A stretch of 64,000 nucleotides of DNA from Ruegeria arenilitoris (GCF_013032855.1 NZ_WQDA01000005.1:1-64000); one strand, 5' to 3'; positions 34,524 to 45,837 are shown, counted from the stretch's first letter. Numbers and translations are program-made. The notes: generated by a model not told the origin, from the sequence alone.

Positions 34524-36356
34524 TCAGACCTGACGCACAGCGCCTTTTGCGGCGCTGGTGGCCAGCTTTGCATAGGCCTTCAACGCCGTGGACACCTTGC
34601 GTTTGCGCGGCTGCGCCGGCTCCCAGCCTTTCGCTTCCTGCGCCTTGCGGCGTTCGGCCAGTTCCTCGTCGGACACGGCCAGGTGGATCGAGCGGTTTGG
34701 GATGTCGATTTCGATCGTGTCCCCGTTCTGCACCAGACCGATCTCACCGCCTTCGGCCGCCTCGGGCGAGACGTGCCCGATCGACAGACCCGAAGTGCCG
34801 CCCGAGAAGCGACCGTCGGTCAGCAGCGCGCAGGCTTTGCCCAGACCTTTGGATTTCAGGTACGAGGTCGGGTACAGCATCTCTTGCATACCAGGCCCGC
34901 CGCGTGGGCCTTCATAGCGGATCACGACCACGTCGCCTTCCTTGACCTTGCCAGTCAGGATGTCGTTCACCGCCTGGTCCTGACTTTCGCAGACATAGGC
35001 GGTGCCGGTGAATTTCAGGATGTTCTCATCCACACCTGCGGTCTTCACGATGCAGCCGTCGCGCGCGATGTTGCCGAACAGAACGGCCAGACCGCCATCC
35101 TGACTGAACGCATGGTCCTTGGATCGGATCACGCCGTTTGCCCGGTCGGTGTCCAGTTCCTTGTAGCGGTTCGACTGGCTGAACGCCTGGGTCGTGCGCA
35201 CGCCACCGGGGGCGGCCTTGAACAGATCTTGCGCTTTGGGGTTGTTGGTCACCGTGATGTCCCAGTTGGCGATGGCCTCGGCCATGCTGGCCGAATGCAC
35301 CGTGCAGCAGTCGTCATGCAGCAGACCGGCGCGGCTCAGCTCGCCCAGGATCGAGAAGATGCCACCCGCGCGATGCACATCCTCCATGTGGACGTTTTCG
35401 GTGTTGGGCGCGACCTTGCACAGGCAGGGCACCTTGCGGCTCAGCCGATCCATGTCGGACATGGTGAAATCCACTCCGCCCTCATGCGCGATGGCCAGCA
35501 GGTGCAGCACCGTGTTGGTCGAGCCGCCCATGGCGATGTCCAGGCTCATGGCGTTTTCGAAGGCCTCGAAGGTCGCGATCTCGCGCGGGAGGAAGCCTTT
35601 TTCGTTCAGCTCATAGTGGCGCTTGGTGATTTCGACGATGCGGCGGCCGGCCTCCAGGAACAGCTCCTTGCGGTCGGCATGGGTGGCCAGAGTCGAGCCA
35701 TTGCCCGGCAGCGCCAGACCCAGCGCCTCGGCCAGGCAGTTCATCGAGTTCGCGGTGAACATGCCCGAGCACGATCCGCAGGTGGGGCAGGCGTTTTCTT
35801 CGATATGTTTGACCTGCTCGTCGGTGTATTTGTCATCGGCGGCGGCGACCATGGCATCGACCAGGTCGATCTTCTTCACATCCAGATCGGCGATGTCGAT
35901 CTTGCCGGCCTCCATCGGCCCGCCCGAGACGAAGATGGCCGGGATGTTCAGGCGCATCGCTGCCATCAGCATGCCCGGGGTGATCTTGTCGCAGTTCGAG
36001 ATGCAGACCATCGCATCGGCACAGTGTGCGTTGACCATGTATTCGACGCTGTCGGCGATGATCTCGCGCGAGGGCAGCGAATACAGCATCCCGTCATGGC
36101 CCATGGCGATGCCGTCATCGACGGCGATGGTGTTGAACTCTTTGGCCACGCCGCCGGCGGCCTCGACCTCGCGGGCGACCATCTGACCCAGATCCTTGAG
36201 GTGGACGTGCCCTGGCACGAATTGCGTGAACGAGTTGACGATGGCGATGATCGGCTTGCCGAAATCGTCGTCGCCCATCCCGGTGGCGCGCCACAGGCCG
36301 CGGGCACCGGCCATGTTGCGGCCATGGGTCGAAGTTCTGGATCGGTACATTGGCAT
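34524..36356 (-). CDS. ilvD: Dihydroxy-acid dehydratase
   Basis: The 610-residue product from the ATG at 36356 (AAGGGAAAC upstream) is full-length IlvD. It has the Fe-S cysteines in [11 protein letters not shown] and [19 protein letters not shown], and the C-terminal [23 protein letters not shown]. It dehydrates dihydroxy acids in branched-chain amino-acid synthesis. It faces an XRE-cupin regulator across a 105-bp gap with two palindromes, so it is probably under that regulator. Confidence 0.95.
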   Translation of the reverse strand: MPMYRSRTSTHGRNMAGARGLWRATGMGDDDFGKPIIAIVNSFTQFVPGHVHLKDLGQMVAREVEAAGGVAKEFNTIAVDDGIAMGHDGMLYSLPSREIIADSVEYMVNAHCADAMVCISNCDKITPGMLMAAMRLNIPAIFVSGGPMEAGKIDIADLDVKKIDLVDAMVAAADDKYTDEQVKHIEENACPTCGSCSGMFTANSMNCLAEALGLALPGNGSTLATHADRKELFLEAGRRIVEITKRHYELNEKGFLPREIATFEAFENAMSLDIAMGGSTNTVLHLLAIAHEGGVDFTMSDMDRLSRKVPCLCKVAPNTENVHMEDVHRAGGIFSILGELSRAGLLHDDCCTVHSASMAEAIANWDITVTNNPKAQDLFKAAPGGVRTTQAFSQSNRYKELDTDRANGVIRSKDHAFSQDGGLAVLFGNIARDGCIVKTAGVDENILKFTGTAYVCESQDQAVNDILTGKVKEGDVVVIRYEGPRGGPGMQEMLYPTSYLKSKGLGKACALLTDGRFSGGTSGLSIGHVSPEAAEGGEIGLVQNGDTIEIDIPNRSIHLAVSDEELAERRKAQEAKGWEPAQPRKRKVSTALKAYAKLATSAAKGAVRQV

Positions 36357-36397
36357 GATGCTGTTTCCCTTTTGCCCGGTTGCAAAACCAGTGTTGC

Positions 36398-36413
36398 GTG
36401 CGTTATAGCGCAC
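36398..36413. promoter_or_regulatory. Palindromic operator 1 between ilvD and the XRE-cupin regulator
   Basis: GTGCGTTATAGCGCAC is an imperfect 16-bp palindrome differing by one base from the perfect site at 36423-36438. The centres are 25 bases apart, about 2.4 helical turns. Confidence 0.65.
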
Positions 36414-36422
36414 GTAGCACAT

Positions 36423-36438
36423 GTGCGTTATAACGCAC
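36423..36438. promoter_or_regulatory. Palindromic operator 2 (perfect) between ilvD and the XRE-cupin regulator
   Basis: GTGCGTTATAACGCAC is a perfect 16-bp palindrome, 24 bases before the regulator ATG. XRE-family dimers bind such sites; autoregulation plus control of ilvD is the simple reading. Confidence 0.7.
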
Positions 36439-36461
36439 AAGGTAAATCGCGGGACTTGGCC

Positions 36462-37025
36462 ATGGAATCGGACGACATCACCCTGAAACTCAGAGACGTC
36501 CGGGCGGCATCGGGGCTGAGCCTGGCCAAAGCGGCCGATTTGACCGGAGTCAGCAAGGCCATGCTGGGCCAGATCGAGCGCGGCGAATCAAGCCCCACCA
36601 TCGCGACGCTGTGGAAGATCGCCAAGGGGTTCCAGATGCCGCTGAGCGCACTGATCGGAACCGGCGCCCTGCGTGATCCCGCAGATGCGGCCCGGTTCCG
36701 CACCGTGACCTTTCCCGGCAGTCTGAAGGTCAAGATCGTCTTTCCCTTCGACCCGGTTCTGGGGGCCGAGACCTTTCACGTCGAACTGGACCCCAACCAG
36801 TGCCACGAATCCCCCGCCCATGCCGCCGGCGTGACCGAGGAAGTCTTCGTCCTGAGCGGCGCGCTCGAGGTGCTGCGGAACGGCGAATGGGTGCCGCTGA
36901 GCGCGGGCCAGGGGTTGCGCTTTCCGGCCGACTTGCCGCATGGCTATCGCGCCGGTCCCGAGGGCGCGGCCTTCTTGAACATGCATCACTACGGACACCG
37001 GCCTGCGACCGCCGCGGTCGGGTGA
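36462..37025 (+). CDS. XRE-family regulator with C-terminal cupin domain
   Basis: The 187-residue protein has an N-terminal helix-turn-helix ([38 protein letters not shown], about 10-46) and a C-terminal cupin (about 115-182, [38 protein letters not shown]). Such XRE-cupin proteins sense small molecules and usually act next to their own gene. It is divergent from ilvD with two palindromes between, so it probably controls ilvD and itself. No strong ribosome site is seen before the ATG. Confidence 0.88.
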   Translation: MESDDITLKLRDVRAASGLSLAKAADLTGVSKAMLGQIERGESSPTIATLWKIAKGFQMPLSALIGTGALRDPADAARFRTVTFPGSLKVKIVFPFDPVLGAETFHVELDPNQCHESPAHAAGVTEEVFVLSGALEVLRNGEWVPLSAGQGLRFPADLPHGYRAGPEGAAFLNMHHYGHRPATAAVG

Positions 37026-37047
37026 TACGGCGGAAAGGGACAACCTG

Positions 37048-37317
37048 ATGGCGGAATTCCTGAACGGCCTGACGCTGGCCGATGGCATCGGGTCCTTCGG
37101 GGCGCTGATCGTGGTTGCGGCCTATTTCGCAACACAGATGCGGATGATGAATTCCGACGATCTGGCCTTTCCGGTGGTCAACCTCGTCGGCTCGGTGCTG
37201 ATCGCCTATTCGCTGCTGCAGAACTTCAACCTGGCCTCGATGCTGATCGAAAGTTTCTGGATCGCGATCAGCGTAATCGGCATCATCCAGCATTTCCGCC
37301 TGCGACGGGCGCGATAG
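37048..37317 (+). CDS. Small membrane protein (CBU_0592-like)
   Basis: An 89-residue product with three hydrophobic segments (IGSFGALIVVAAYFATQM, FPVVNLVGSVLIAYSLL, FWIAISVIGIIQHF), resembling the CBU_0592-type small membrane domain found in many alphaproteobacteria. It lies 22 bases after the XRE-cupin gene on the same strand and is likely co-transcribed. Function unknown. Confidence 0.75.
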   Translation: MAEFLNGLTLADGIGSFGALIVVAAYFATQMRMMNSDDLAFPVVNLVGSVLIAYSLLQNFNLASMLIESFWIAISVIGIIQHFRLRRAR

Positions 37318-37397
37318 GGCCGCAGGGACCCGATCCAGCCTTGAACCCGCACCCTTGCGCGTATAGGGAAATCCCTGCGCGTAAAGGGGAGGCTTTG

Positions 37398-38252
37398 ATG
37401 CTGGACGATCCAAAAACCCTGGTTTCCACCGAGTGGCTTGCCGCCCACCTCAAGGACCCGGATCTGCGGATCCTCGACGCCTCGTGGTACCTGCCCCAGC
37501 AGGGGCGCGACGCCCGCGCCGAATACGAGGCAGGACATATTCCCGGCGCAAGGTTCTTCGACATCGACGAGATATCGGACCACCGCTCGGACCTGCCGCA
37601 CATGGCGCCTCCGGTCGAGAAATTCATGTCGCGCCTGCGGGCCATGGGCGTGGGCGACGGTCATCAGGTCGTGGTCTATGACGGCGCGGGCCTGTTCTCG
37701 GCGGCGCGTGTCTGGTGGCTGTTCCGCCTGATGGGGCAAGAGAACATCGCCGTTCTGGACGGCGGCCTGCCCAAATGGGTTGCCGAAGGGCGCGAGATCG
37801 AGGATCTGCCCCCCGTCATCCGCGACCGCCACATGACCGTGCGGGTGCAGAACCACCTGGTCCGCGACGTGACCCAGGTCTCAGCCGCCGCCAAGCTGGC
37901 CGATCACGAAATCATCGATGCCCGCGCCGCCGACCGTTTTGCCGGATCGCAGCCCGAACCGCGCGAGGGGCTGCGGGCGGGGCACATCCCCGGTTCGCGC
38001 AACGTGCCCTTCGGACAATTGCTGAATGCCGATGGCACCATGAAATCGCCCGAGGACTGCCGCGCGGTGTTCGAAGCCGCAGGCGTCGATCTGTCGAAAC
38101 CCGCCATCACCACCTGCGGGTCAGGCGTGACCGCCGCGATCCTCAGCCTTGCGCTCGAGCGCATGGGCAAGAAAGACCATTCGCTTTATGACGGCAGCTG
38201 GGCCGAATGGGGCGCCTTCCCGACCCTGCCCGTCGCAACCGGAGACTCCTGA
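37398..38252 (+). CDS. sseA: 3-mercaptopyruvate sulfurtransferase (rhodanese family)
   Basis: The 284-residue, two-domain rhodanese from the ATG at 37398 (GGGGAGG upstream) has the catalytic Cys240 in the loop TTCGSGVTA. CGSGVTA is the mercaptopyruvate-type loop, unlike the CRKGVT of thiosulfate rhodaneses. The inactive N-terminal domain contains YEAGHIPGARFFDID. It transfers sulfur from mercaptopyruvate to thiol acceptors. It overlaps the aminotransferase gene by one base (TGATG), and that transaminase could make the keto acid. Confidence 0.9.
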   Translation: MLDDPKTLVSTEWLAAHLKDPDLRILDASWYLPQQGRDARAEYEAGHIPGARFFDIDEISDHRSDLPHMAPPVEKFMSRLRAMGVGDGHQVVVYDGAGLFSAARVWWLFRLMGQENIAVLDGGLPKWVAEGREIEDLPPVIRDRHMTVRVQNHLVRDVTQVSAAAKLADHEIIDARAADRFAGSQPEPREGLRAGHIPGSRNVPFGQLLNADGTMKSPEDCRAVFEAAGVDLSKPAITTCGSGVTAAILSLALERMGKKDHSLYDGSWAEWGAFPTLPVATGDS

Positions 38253-39436
38253 TGTTTGAAAACCTCAAGCCGCAGCCAGCCGACAAGATCCTGGCCCTGA
38301 TGCAGATGTATCGCGAGGACCCGCGCGAGCAGAAGATTGATCTGGGTGTCGGCGTCTACAAAGACGCCAATGGGGTGACCCCAGTGATGCGGGCGGTCAA
38401 GGCCGCCGAGCAGCGGATCTGGGAAGAGCAGGACTCAAAGGCCTATACCGGGCTGGCCGGTGATCCGGTCTATGCCGATGCGATGATCAGCCTGATCCTC
38501 GGCACCAGCGTGCCGCGCGCCAACATCGCCGCCGTGGCCACCCCGGGCGGCACCGGTGCCTGCCGCCAGGCGTTCGAGCTGATCCGCATGGCCAACCCCT
38601 CGGCCCGGGTGTTCGTGTCGAACCCGACCTGGCCGAACCACATCTCGATCCTGAACTATCTGGGCATCGAAACCGTCGCCTACCGCTATTTCGACGAGGA
38701 AACCCGTGGCGTCGATTTCGACGGCATGATCGAGGACCTCAAGACCGCCAAGGCGGGCGACGTGGTGCTGCTGCATGGCTGCTGCCACAACCCGACCGGC
38801 GCCAACCTGAACATGGTCCAGTGGCAAGAGGTGGTGAACCTGATCAACGATCGCGGTCTCGTCGCCATGATCGACATCGCCTATCAGGGCTTTGGCGACG
38901 GTCTGAACGAGGATGCGCAGGCGACCCGGCTTGTCGCTGCGTCGGTCAAGGAATGCCTGATCGCGGCGTCCTGTTCGAAGAATTTCGGTGTCTACCGTGA
39001 GCGGACCGGCTTGCTGATGGCCGTCAGCGCCGATACGGGCCAGACCGCCCTGAACCAGGGCACGCTGGCCTTTCTGAACCGCCAGAACTACTCGTTCCCG
39101 CCGGATCACGGCGCGCGCGTGGTGACTACGATCCTAATGGATGAGGGCCTGCGCGCCGATTGGATGGCCGAATTGGAGGAGGTTCGCCTGTCGATGCTGG
39201 GCCTGCGCCGCCAGTTGGCGGACGAGCTACAGCGGTTGAGCGGATCGGACCGGTTCGGCTTCCTGGCCCAGCATCGCGGCATGTTCTCGCGCCTGGGCGC
39301 CGCGCCCGAGCTGGTCGAGAAGCTGCGGGTCGAGCACGGCATCTACATGGTCGGCGACAGCCGCATGAACATTGCCGGGTTGAACGAGGCCACCGTGCCG
39401 ATCTTGGCCAAGGCCATCATCGACGTCGGCGTCTGA
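38252..39436 (+). CDS. Aspartate/aromatic amino-acid aminotransferase (class I PLP)
   Basis: A 394-residue class I aminotransferase of the AspC/TyrB type: MFENLKPQPADKILALMQMYREDPREQKIDLGVGVYKD at the N-terminus, CHNPTGANL and DIAYQGFGDG in the centre, and the PLP-lysine region in ASCSKNFGVYRERTG. It carries out transamination of aspartate or aromatic amino acids. Overlap with the sulfurtransferase gene suggests a role in cysteine/mercaptopyruvate exchange as well. A strong terminator follows. Confidence 0.92.
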   Translation: MFENLKPQPADKILALMQMYREDPREQKIDLGVGVYKDANGVTPVMRAVKAAEQRIWEEQDSKAYTGLAGDPVYADAMISLILGTSVPRANIAAVATPGGTGACRQAFELIRMANPSARVFVSNPTWPNHISILNYLGIETVAYRYFDEETRGVDFDGMIEDLKTAKAGDVVLLHGCCHNPTGANLNMVQWQEVVNLINDRGLVAMIDIAYQGFGDGLNEDAQATRLVAASVKECLIAASCSKNFGVYRERTGLLMAVSADTGQTALNQGTLAFLNRQNYSFPPDHGARVVTTILMDEGLRADWMAELEEVRLSMLGLRRQLADELQRLSGSDRFGFLAQHRGMFSRLGAAPELVEKLRVEHGIYMVGDSRMNIAGLNEATVPILAKAIIDVGV

Positions 39437-39460
39437 GATAAGGCATTTCAAAAAATGAAA

Positions 39461-39486
39461 CCCGGGCACGAATGCCCGGGTTTTTT
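39461..39486 (+). terminator. Strong intrinsic terminator, bidirectional
   Basis: CCCGGGCA-CGAA-TGCCCGGG is followed by six T residues on the forward strand. On the reverse strand the stem is followed by TTTCATTTTTTG. It lies between the convergent aminotransferase and amt genes and can serve both. Confidence 0.92.
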
Positions 39487-39504
39487 GTTTGGATTGAAGA
39501 GAGC

Positions 39505-40833
<1,329 letters not shown>

Positions 40834-40867
40834 GTTCAGTCCTCGAATGATTGTCGGTCGCGGCGCC

Positions 40868-41206
40868 TTACAGCGCCTCTTCGTTGAGTTCCCCGGTCCG
40901 CACGCGCAGGGCCTGCTCGACATCGAGGACGAAAATCTTGCCGTCGCCGATCTTGCCGGTCTTGGCGGTTTTGGTGATGGTCTCGACGATCTGGTCGGTC
41001 ATCGCGGCGGGCACCACGATTTCCAGCTTGATCTTGGGCACGAAGTTCACCGCGTATTCGGCGCCCCGATAGATTTCGGTGTGACCGGATTGCGAGCCGA
41101 AGCCCTTGATCTCGGTCACCATCATGCCGCGCACGCCCGCCTCGGTCAGTGCCTCGCGCACCTCCTCGAGCTTGAACGGCTTGATTGTCGCAATGATCAG
41201 TTTCAC
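40868..41206 (-). CDS. glnK: PII nitrogen-regulatory protein GlnK
   Basis: The start is GTG at 41204-41206 (GAGGGGAAAGAC upstream), giving 112 residues, the standard PII length. The T-loop sequence TEIYRGAEYAVNF holds Tyr51, the uridylylation site. The protein binds ATP/ADP and 2-oxoglutarate and inhibits the Amt channel encoded next. The GTG start makes it easy to mis-annotate a longer form. Confidence 0.95.
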   Translation of the reverse strand: MKLIIATIKPFKLEEVREALTEAGVRGMMVTEIKGFGSQSGHTEIYRGAEYAVNFVPKIKLEIVVPAAMTDQIVETITKTAKTGKIGDGKIFVLDVEQALRVRTGELNEEAL

Positions 41207-41240
41207 GTCTTTCCCCTCTTCTGTTCCGGTGGGTCCGGCT

Positions 41241-41337
41241 TTGCACCTGCAGAAAAAGAGCCCGACATGGCCGCTCAAGGAACGATTTCGGCAAAAAGAC
41301 GCTGGGGAAGAGGGGCAAAGTTGCACATTTTTTGCAC
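41241..41337. promoter_or_regulatory. Three TTGCAC repeats upstream of glnK
   Basis: TTGCAC occurs at 41241, 41321 and 41332; the last two are 11 bases apart, one helical turn. They lie in the region between glnK and the divergent penicillin-binding protein gene. They could be binding half-sites for a nitrogen regulator; I could not define a sigma-54 promoter. Confidence 0.3.
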
Positions 41338-41461
41338 AAAAACGGCAAAGTGATTAAAAAATGCGCAAGTGTGAGAGGGGAATTCGCGCTATTTCACACC
41401 TCTACATGGGCGCGACAGCGCGGTATGGTGCCACAAAAGCAAAAACGGGCAGAGTTTGAGC

Positions 41462-43648
41462 ATGACTGAGTCCAAGCGTCGAAAACCGCTGGTGGCGGAC
41501 AAACGGTATCCGTCCGGAGGCCGCAAGACCGCGTCTGCCAAGCGGACGGCGAAACCGGCGGGCAAGAAGGCGACGGCGCGCAAGACTACGACCCGAAAGA
41601 CCAGTCGCAAGCCCCGGGGCAAACGTTCGGGAGGCGGGCAGGGCGGCTTCTTTCGCCGGCTGTTCCGCTGGATATGGCGCCTGATCTGGGGGCTGACCTG
41701 GCGGGTGGGTGCGATAGCCGCTCTTCTGCTGGCGCTTGCCGTTGGGGTTGTGTACTCCACCCTGCCCGAGGTCGATGCCCTGCTGGACGGGCGTGCGCGC
41801 GGGTCGGTCACGCTGCTGGACCGGGACGGCAAGGTCTTTGCATGGCGCGGAGATCAGTTCGGCGGCGTTATCACCACCGACACCGTGTCGCCGCATCTGA
41901 AGAATGCGGTTGTCGCGACCGAGGACAAGCGGTTTTACCGTCACTTCGGCGTAAGCCCGCGCGGCATTGCCAGTGCGGTGAAGATCAACCTGTCCGAGGG
42001 GCGTGGCCCACTGTCGGGGCATGGCGGTTCGACCATCACCCAGCAGACGGCCAAGCTGCTGTGTCTGGGCGTCCCGTACGATCCGACTGAGTGGGAATCG
42101 GAAGCGGCGTATGAAGCCGACTGCCGTCAGGGCTCGCTGTGGCGCAAGGCCAAAGAAGCGATCTACGCGATGGCGATGGAGGTCAAATACTCCAAGGAAG
42201 AGATCCTGACCATCTATCTGAACCGGGCGTTTCTGGGGGCCGGGGCCCGCGGGTTCGAGGCGGCCAGCCAGCGCTATTTCGGCAAGTCCGCGGCCGAGGT
42301 GGACCCGGCCGAGGCGGCGATGCTGGCGGGGCTGCTGGTGGCGCCCACGCGTTATGCGCCCACCAACAACCTGCAACGCTCGCAGGACCGGGCCAAGGTG
42401 GTCATCAGCCTGATGGAGGATCAGGGTTACCTGACCACGTCACAGGCAACCGTGGCGCGCAACAACCCGGCCGAGCTGTCCGAGGCCGCCGCCGCCCGCG
42501 CCGGGGGCTATTTTGCCGACTGGGTCATGGCCAGCGGCCCCGAATTCTTTACCCGCAACACCACCGAGGACGTGGTGATCAAGACCACGCTGGACCAGCG
42601 GATCCAGCAGGCGGCCGAAGCGGCGCTGAAACAGGTGTTCGACGAAAAGGTCAGTGAAGGCTCAAAAGCGCAGGCCGCGATCGTGGTGATGTCGGCCGAT
42701 GGTGCGGTCCGGGCCATGGTGGGTGGACGCAAGACCAAGGTGTCGGGTGCGTTCAACCGCGCGACGCAGGCGCTGCGCCAGACCGGGTCCTCGTTCAAAC
42801 CCTTTGTTTATGCCACCGCGCTGGAACTGGGCTATTCGCCACTGGCCACGGTGGTGGACGAGCCCTATTGCATCGACATCCCGGGGTCCGGCCAGTGGTG
42901 CCCCAAGAACTATACCAACAAGTTCTACGGTCGCGTGACCCTGGCGGATGCGCTCAAGAACTCGCTGAACATCCCAGCCGTCAAGGTGGCCGAGGTTGCC
43001 GGGCTGGACAATGTGCGCACGGTGGCCAGCGGGTTCGGCATCGAAAGCGATCTGGCGGCGGGCCCAGCCCTGGCGCTGGGCGCCTCGGAAAGCACACTGA
43101 TCGAAATGACCGGCGCCTATGCCGGTATCCTGAATGGCGGCTCGTCCGTGGAACCTTACGGCCTGACCGAGTTGAAACTGCTGGGCGATGATGCCCCGAT
43201 GATGGTGACAACGACCGGGATCGGCGAGCGGGTGATCCGAGACGAGGCTGCCAAGCAACTGACCTGGATGATGGAGCGCGTGGTATCCGAGGGAACTGGA
43301 CAACGCGCCAAGTTGCCTGGATGGCAGGTTGCGGGCAAAACAGGCACGACACAGGCCGCCCGGGATGCGTGGTTCATCGGCTTTACCGCAGACTATGTGG
43401 CCGGTGTCTGGATGGGCTATGACGACAACACGCCGTTGTCGGGCGTGACCGGCGGTGGACTGCCAGCCGAGATTTGGAAGGAAACCATGGTGCGGGTCAC
43501 CGAAGGCATGACTCCGACCCCTCTGCCGATGCTGGCTCCGGCCGCTCCGGTCCAGACGACTCAGCAATCCCAGCCACGCCGCAGGCAGCAGGGTGGCTTT
43601 GCCAAGGCCGTCGACAGTCTGTTGAAGGATCTCTTTGGCGGCAACTAG
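41462..43648 (+). CDS. Class A penicillin-binding protein (bifunctional transglycosylase/transpeptidase)
   Basis: From the ATG at 41462 (a TTG two codons earlier is in frame) the product has 728 residues. It has a basic cytoplasmic tail rich in Lys/Arg/Ala/Thr (1-60), one membrane helix (about 70-95) and a GT51 domain with the catalytic Glu in VATEDKRFYRHFG and STITQQTAK. The transpeptidase follows, with nucleophile Ser in GSSFKPF, the SLN motif and KTGTT. It polymerises and cross-links peptidoglycan at the inner membrane. Confidence 0.93.
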   Translation: MTESKRRKPLVADKRYPSGGRKTASAKRTAKPAGKKATARKTTTRKTSRKPRGKRSGGGQGGFFRRLFRWIWRLIWGLTWRVGAIAALLLALAVGVVYSTLPEVDALLDGRARGSVTLLDRDGKVFAWRGDQFGGVITTDTVSPHLKNAVVATEDKRFYRHFGVSPRGIASAVKINLSEGRGPLSGHGGSTITQQTAKLLCLGVPYDPTEWESEAAYEADCRQGSLWRKAKEAIYAMAMEVKYSKEEILTIYLNRAFLGAGARGFEAASQRYFGKSAAEVDPAEAAMLAGLLVAPTRYAPTNNLQRSQDRAKVVISLMEDQGYLTTSQATVARNNPAELSEAAAARAGGYFADWVMASGPEFFTRNTTEDVVIKTTLDQRIQQAAEAALKQVFDEKVSEGSKAQAAIVVMSADGAVRAMVGGRKTKVSGAFNRATQALRQTGSSFKPFVYATALELGYSPLATVVDEPYCIDIPGSGQWCPKNYTNKFYGRVTLADALKNSLNIPAVKVAEVAGLDNVRTVASGFGIESDLAAGPALALGASESTLIEMTGAYAGILNGGSSVEPYGLTELKLLGDDAPMMVTTTGIGERVIRDEAAKQLTWMMERVVSEGTGQRAKLPGWQVAGKTGTTQAARDAWFIGFTADYVAGVWMGYDDNTPLSGVTGGGLPAEIWKETMVRVTEGMTPTPLPMLAPAAPVQTTQQSQPRRRQQGGFAKAVDSLLKDLFGGN

Positions 43649-43664
43649 ACCGCAGATGATCAGA

Positions 43665-43687
43665 CGGGCGGCGCTGGGCGCCGCCCG
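43665..43687. terminator. GC-rich stem-loop between convergent PBP and leuB genes
   Basis: CGGGCGGCG-CTGGG-CGCCGCCCG is a perfect 9-bp stem in a 48-base convergent gap. It has no T-run, so termination strength is uncertain. Confidence 0.5.
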
Positions 43688-43696
43688 GATCAGTCG

Positions 43697-44800
43697 TTAC
43701 AGGCTTTCGTCCAGCGCGGCGACGATCGCATCGCCCATTTCGCTGGTCGAAACCGGCTGAACGCCTTCTTCGGCCAGCAGATCAGCCGTGCGGACACCAT
43801 CGGCCAGAACCTTTTCGACCGCGGCTTCCAGACGATCGGCCTCGGCGCCTTGGTCAAAGCTGTAGCGCAGCGCCATCGCAAAGCTGAGGATGCAGGCGAT
43901 TGGGTTGGCCTTGCCCTGACCGGCGATGTCGGGGGCCGAGCCGTGGACGGGCTCGTACAGCGCCTTGGGCCGGCCATTGGCCATCGGTGCGCCCAGCGAG
44001 GCCGAAGGCAGCATGCCCAGCGACCCAGTCAGCATTGCAGCGCAATCCGACAGGATGTCGCCGAACAGGTTGTCGGTCAGGATCACGTCGAACTGCTTGG
44101 GTGCGCGCACCAGCTGCATGGCGCCGTTGTCGGCATACATGTGGCTCAGCTCGACCTCGGGATAGTCCTGGCCCACGCGGGTCACCACCTCGCGCCACAG
44201 GATGCCCGATTCCATCACGTTGGCCTTTTCCATCGAGCACAGCTTCTTGTTGCGGCGCATCGCCAGTTCAAAGGCCGAGCGCGCGGCGCGTTCGATCTCG
44301 GATTCGGTGTAGCGCTGGGTGTTGATGCCCACGCGCTCGTTGCCTTCCTCGAAAATGCCGCGCGGCTCGCCGAAATAGACGCCCGAGGTCAGTTCGCGCA
44401 CGATCATGATATCGAGACCGGCAACCACGTCCTTTTTGAGCGACGAGAAATCGGCCAGCGCGTCAAAGCACTGGGCCGGGCGCAGGTTCGAGTACAGGTC
44501 CATCTCCTTGCGCAGGCGCAGAAGGCCGCGCTCGGGCTTCACGCTGAAATCCAGATCGTCGTATTTCGGGCCGCCCACGGCGCCCAGCAGAACCGCGTCG
44601 ACCTCTTGCGCCTTGGCCATCGTCTCGTCCGACAGGGGCTTGCCGTGCACGTCATAGGCGGCACCGCCGACCAGATCCTCGCTCACGTCGAATTCAAGGC
44701 CGCGCTTGGCGCCGAACCAGCCGATAATCTTGCGCACTTCGGCCATGACTTCGGGGCCAATTCCGTCTCCGGGCAGGATGAGGAGCGAGGGGTTGGACAT
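43697..44800 (-). CDS. leuB: 3-isopropylmalate dehydrogenase
   Basis: The 367-residue enzyme from the ATG at 44800 (AAGGAGACC upstream) has the N-terminal [19 protein letters not shown], the substrate loop [24 protein letters not shown] and the [14 protein letters not shown] metal-binding segment. It oxidatively decarboxylates 3-isopropylmalate in leucine synthesis with NAD+. leuC and leuD lie 4 to 7 kb away on the same strand. Confidence 0.95.
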   Translation of the reverse strand: MSNPSLLILPGDGIGPEVMAEVRKIIGWFGAKRGLEFDVSEDLVGGAAYDVHGKPLSDETMAKAQEVDAVLLGAVGGPKYDDLDFSVKPERGLLRLRKEMDLYSNLRPAQCFDALADFSSLKKDVVAGLDIMIVRELTSGVYFGEPRGIFEEGNERVGINTQRYTESEIERAARSAFELAMRRNKKLCSMEKANVMESGILWREVVTRVGQDYPEVELSHMYADNGAMQLVRAPKQFDVILTDNLFGDILSDCAAMLTGSLGMLPSASLGAPMANGRPKALYEPVHGSAPDIAGQGKANPIACILSFAMALRYSFDQGAEADRLEAAVEKVLADGVRTADLLAEEGVQPVSTSEMGDAIVAALDESL

Positions 44801-44943
44801 GAACGGTCTCCTTGCGTTTTTCAGCATCGGGCCTAGCGTTTGCGGTGCATCTGGTCAATGAGGCGTTCTGGTCAAAATGCGCGGATTCAGGGCCGTACAG
44901 CGCGAAAAACGCCGCTGAACATGCGCTGGGCACCCGATTTGGG

Positions 44944-45837
44944 TTACAAGCTGGCTTTCAGCCCTTCTGCAAGCAGGTCCCAGACCCGGCGAATGCGCGG
45001 TGTCTGCCGCATGGCCTGCGGCGCAGCCAGCCAGACCGGCAGGACTGGTATGTCCACATCCAACGGCAGAATTTCGACCGCAGGATCAGCCTCGGCCACT
45101 TGAACCTGGCTGAAACCGATGCCGCAACCCGCGCGGATCAATTCCCAATAGGCGCTTTGAAGATCGCAACGGGTGGCAAAGTCTTCCTTGCTGGCAGGCC
45201 AACCCTTGGCCTGCATTTTCGAGATGATCAAGTCGTTGGAGTCGAAACCCACCAGGTCATGCTGAAACAACTCTTCGGGGGTGGTTGGCCGACCGGCGCG
45301 GTCCAGATACGACCGGGCTGCGCAGAAACACAACGGTACGTCGCCCAGATGCCGGGTCACGATATCGACCTGCTCGGGGCGATACATGCGAACTGCGATA
45401 TCAGCTTCGCGGAACAGCAGGTTTTCGCTGGTGTCGGTGGCGACCAGTTCCAGCTGGATTGAAGGTTCTTGCCTGCGGATGTCCGCCAGAATGGACGGCA
45501 GGATATGGTGCGATGCGAAGACCGAGGCGGTGATGCGGACCGTACCGCCCAGCTGTTGCGACTGCCCGGCGGCGGCCAGGCTCAGCTGACGCATGGCCGC
45601 GTGCATCTGTTGCGCCATCGGCAGCAATTGCTGGCCGGCGGCGCTGAGCTTGAGGCCTCGCGCATGGCGATCGAACAGCGACACGCCCAAATCCGTCTCG
45701 AGCGCCTGCACCTGGCGACCAAGCGTCGGCTGACTGCGCCCCAGTTCCCGCGCGGCCGCCGACAACGATCCCGTTTCCGCAACTGCCAGAAAGCTCTGCA
45801 CCAAAGACCAATCAGAAAGTGCCAAGGTTTTATCCAT
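44944..45837 (-). CDS. LysR-family transcriptional regulator
   Basis: A 297-residue LysR protein: the N-terminal winged helix has FLAVAETGSLSAAARELGRSQPTLGRQVQALETDLG (about 15-50), followed by an effector domain. It lies divergent from an NAD-dependent epimerase-like gene 96 bases away, the classical arrangement for LysR target control. Confidence 0.9.
   Translation of the reverse strand: MDKTLALSDWSLVQSFLAVAETGSLSAAARELGRSQPTLGRQVQALETDLGVSLFDRHARGLKLSAAGQQLLPMAQQMHAAMRQLSLAAAGQSQQLGGTVRITASVFASHHILPSILADIRRQEPSIQLELVATDTSENLLFREADIAVRMYRPEQVDIVTRHLGDVPLCFCAARSYLDRAGRPTTPEELFQHDLVGFDSNDLIISKMQAKGWPASKEDFATRCDLQSAYWELIRAGCGIGFSQVQVAEADPAVEILPLDVDIPVLPVWLAAPQAMRQTPRIRRVWDLLAEGLKASL

Noticed and set aside
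36376..36390. CCGGTTGCAAAA half-site upstream of ilvD, similar to the inositol LacI operator
   Set aside because: Only one half matches, it is far from the inositol genes and the region has its own, different palindromes; likely chance.
34683..37025. 780-codon forward frame over ilvD
   Set aside because: It runs antisense to ilvD and becomes the true XRE-cupin gene only from 36462. The upstream part has no domain or ribosome site.
37350..37395. Short repeated TGCGCGTA motif before sseA
   Set aside because: Eight-base repeats are expected by chance in this GC-rich sequence, and no palindrome or spacing pattern supports a site.
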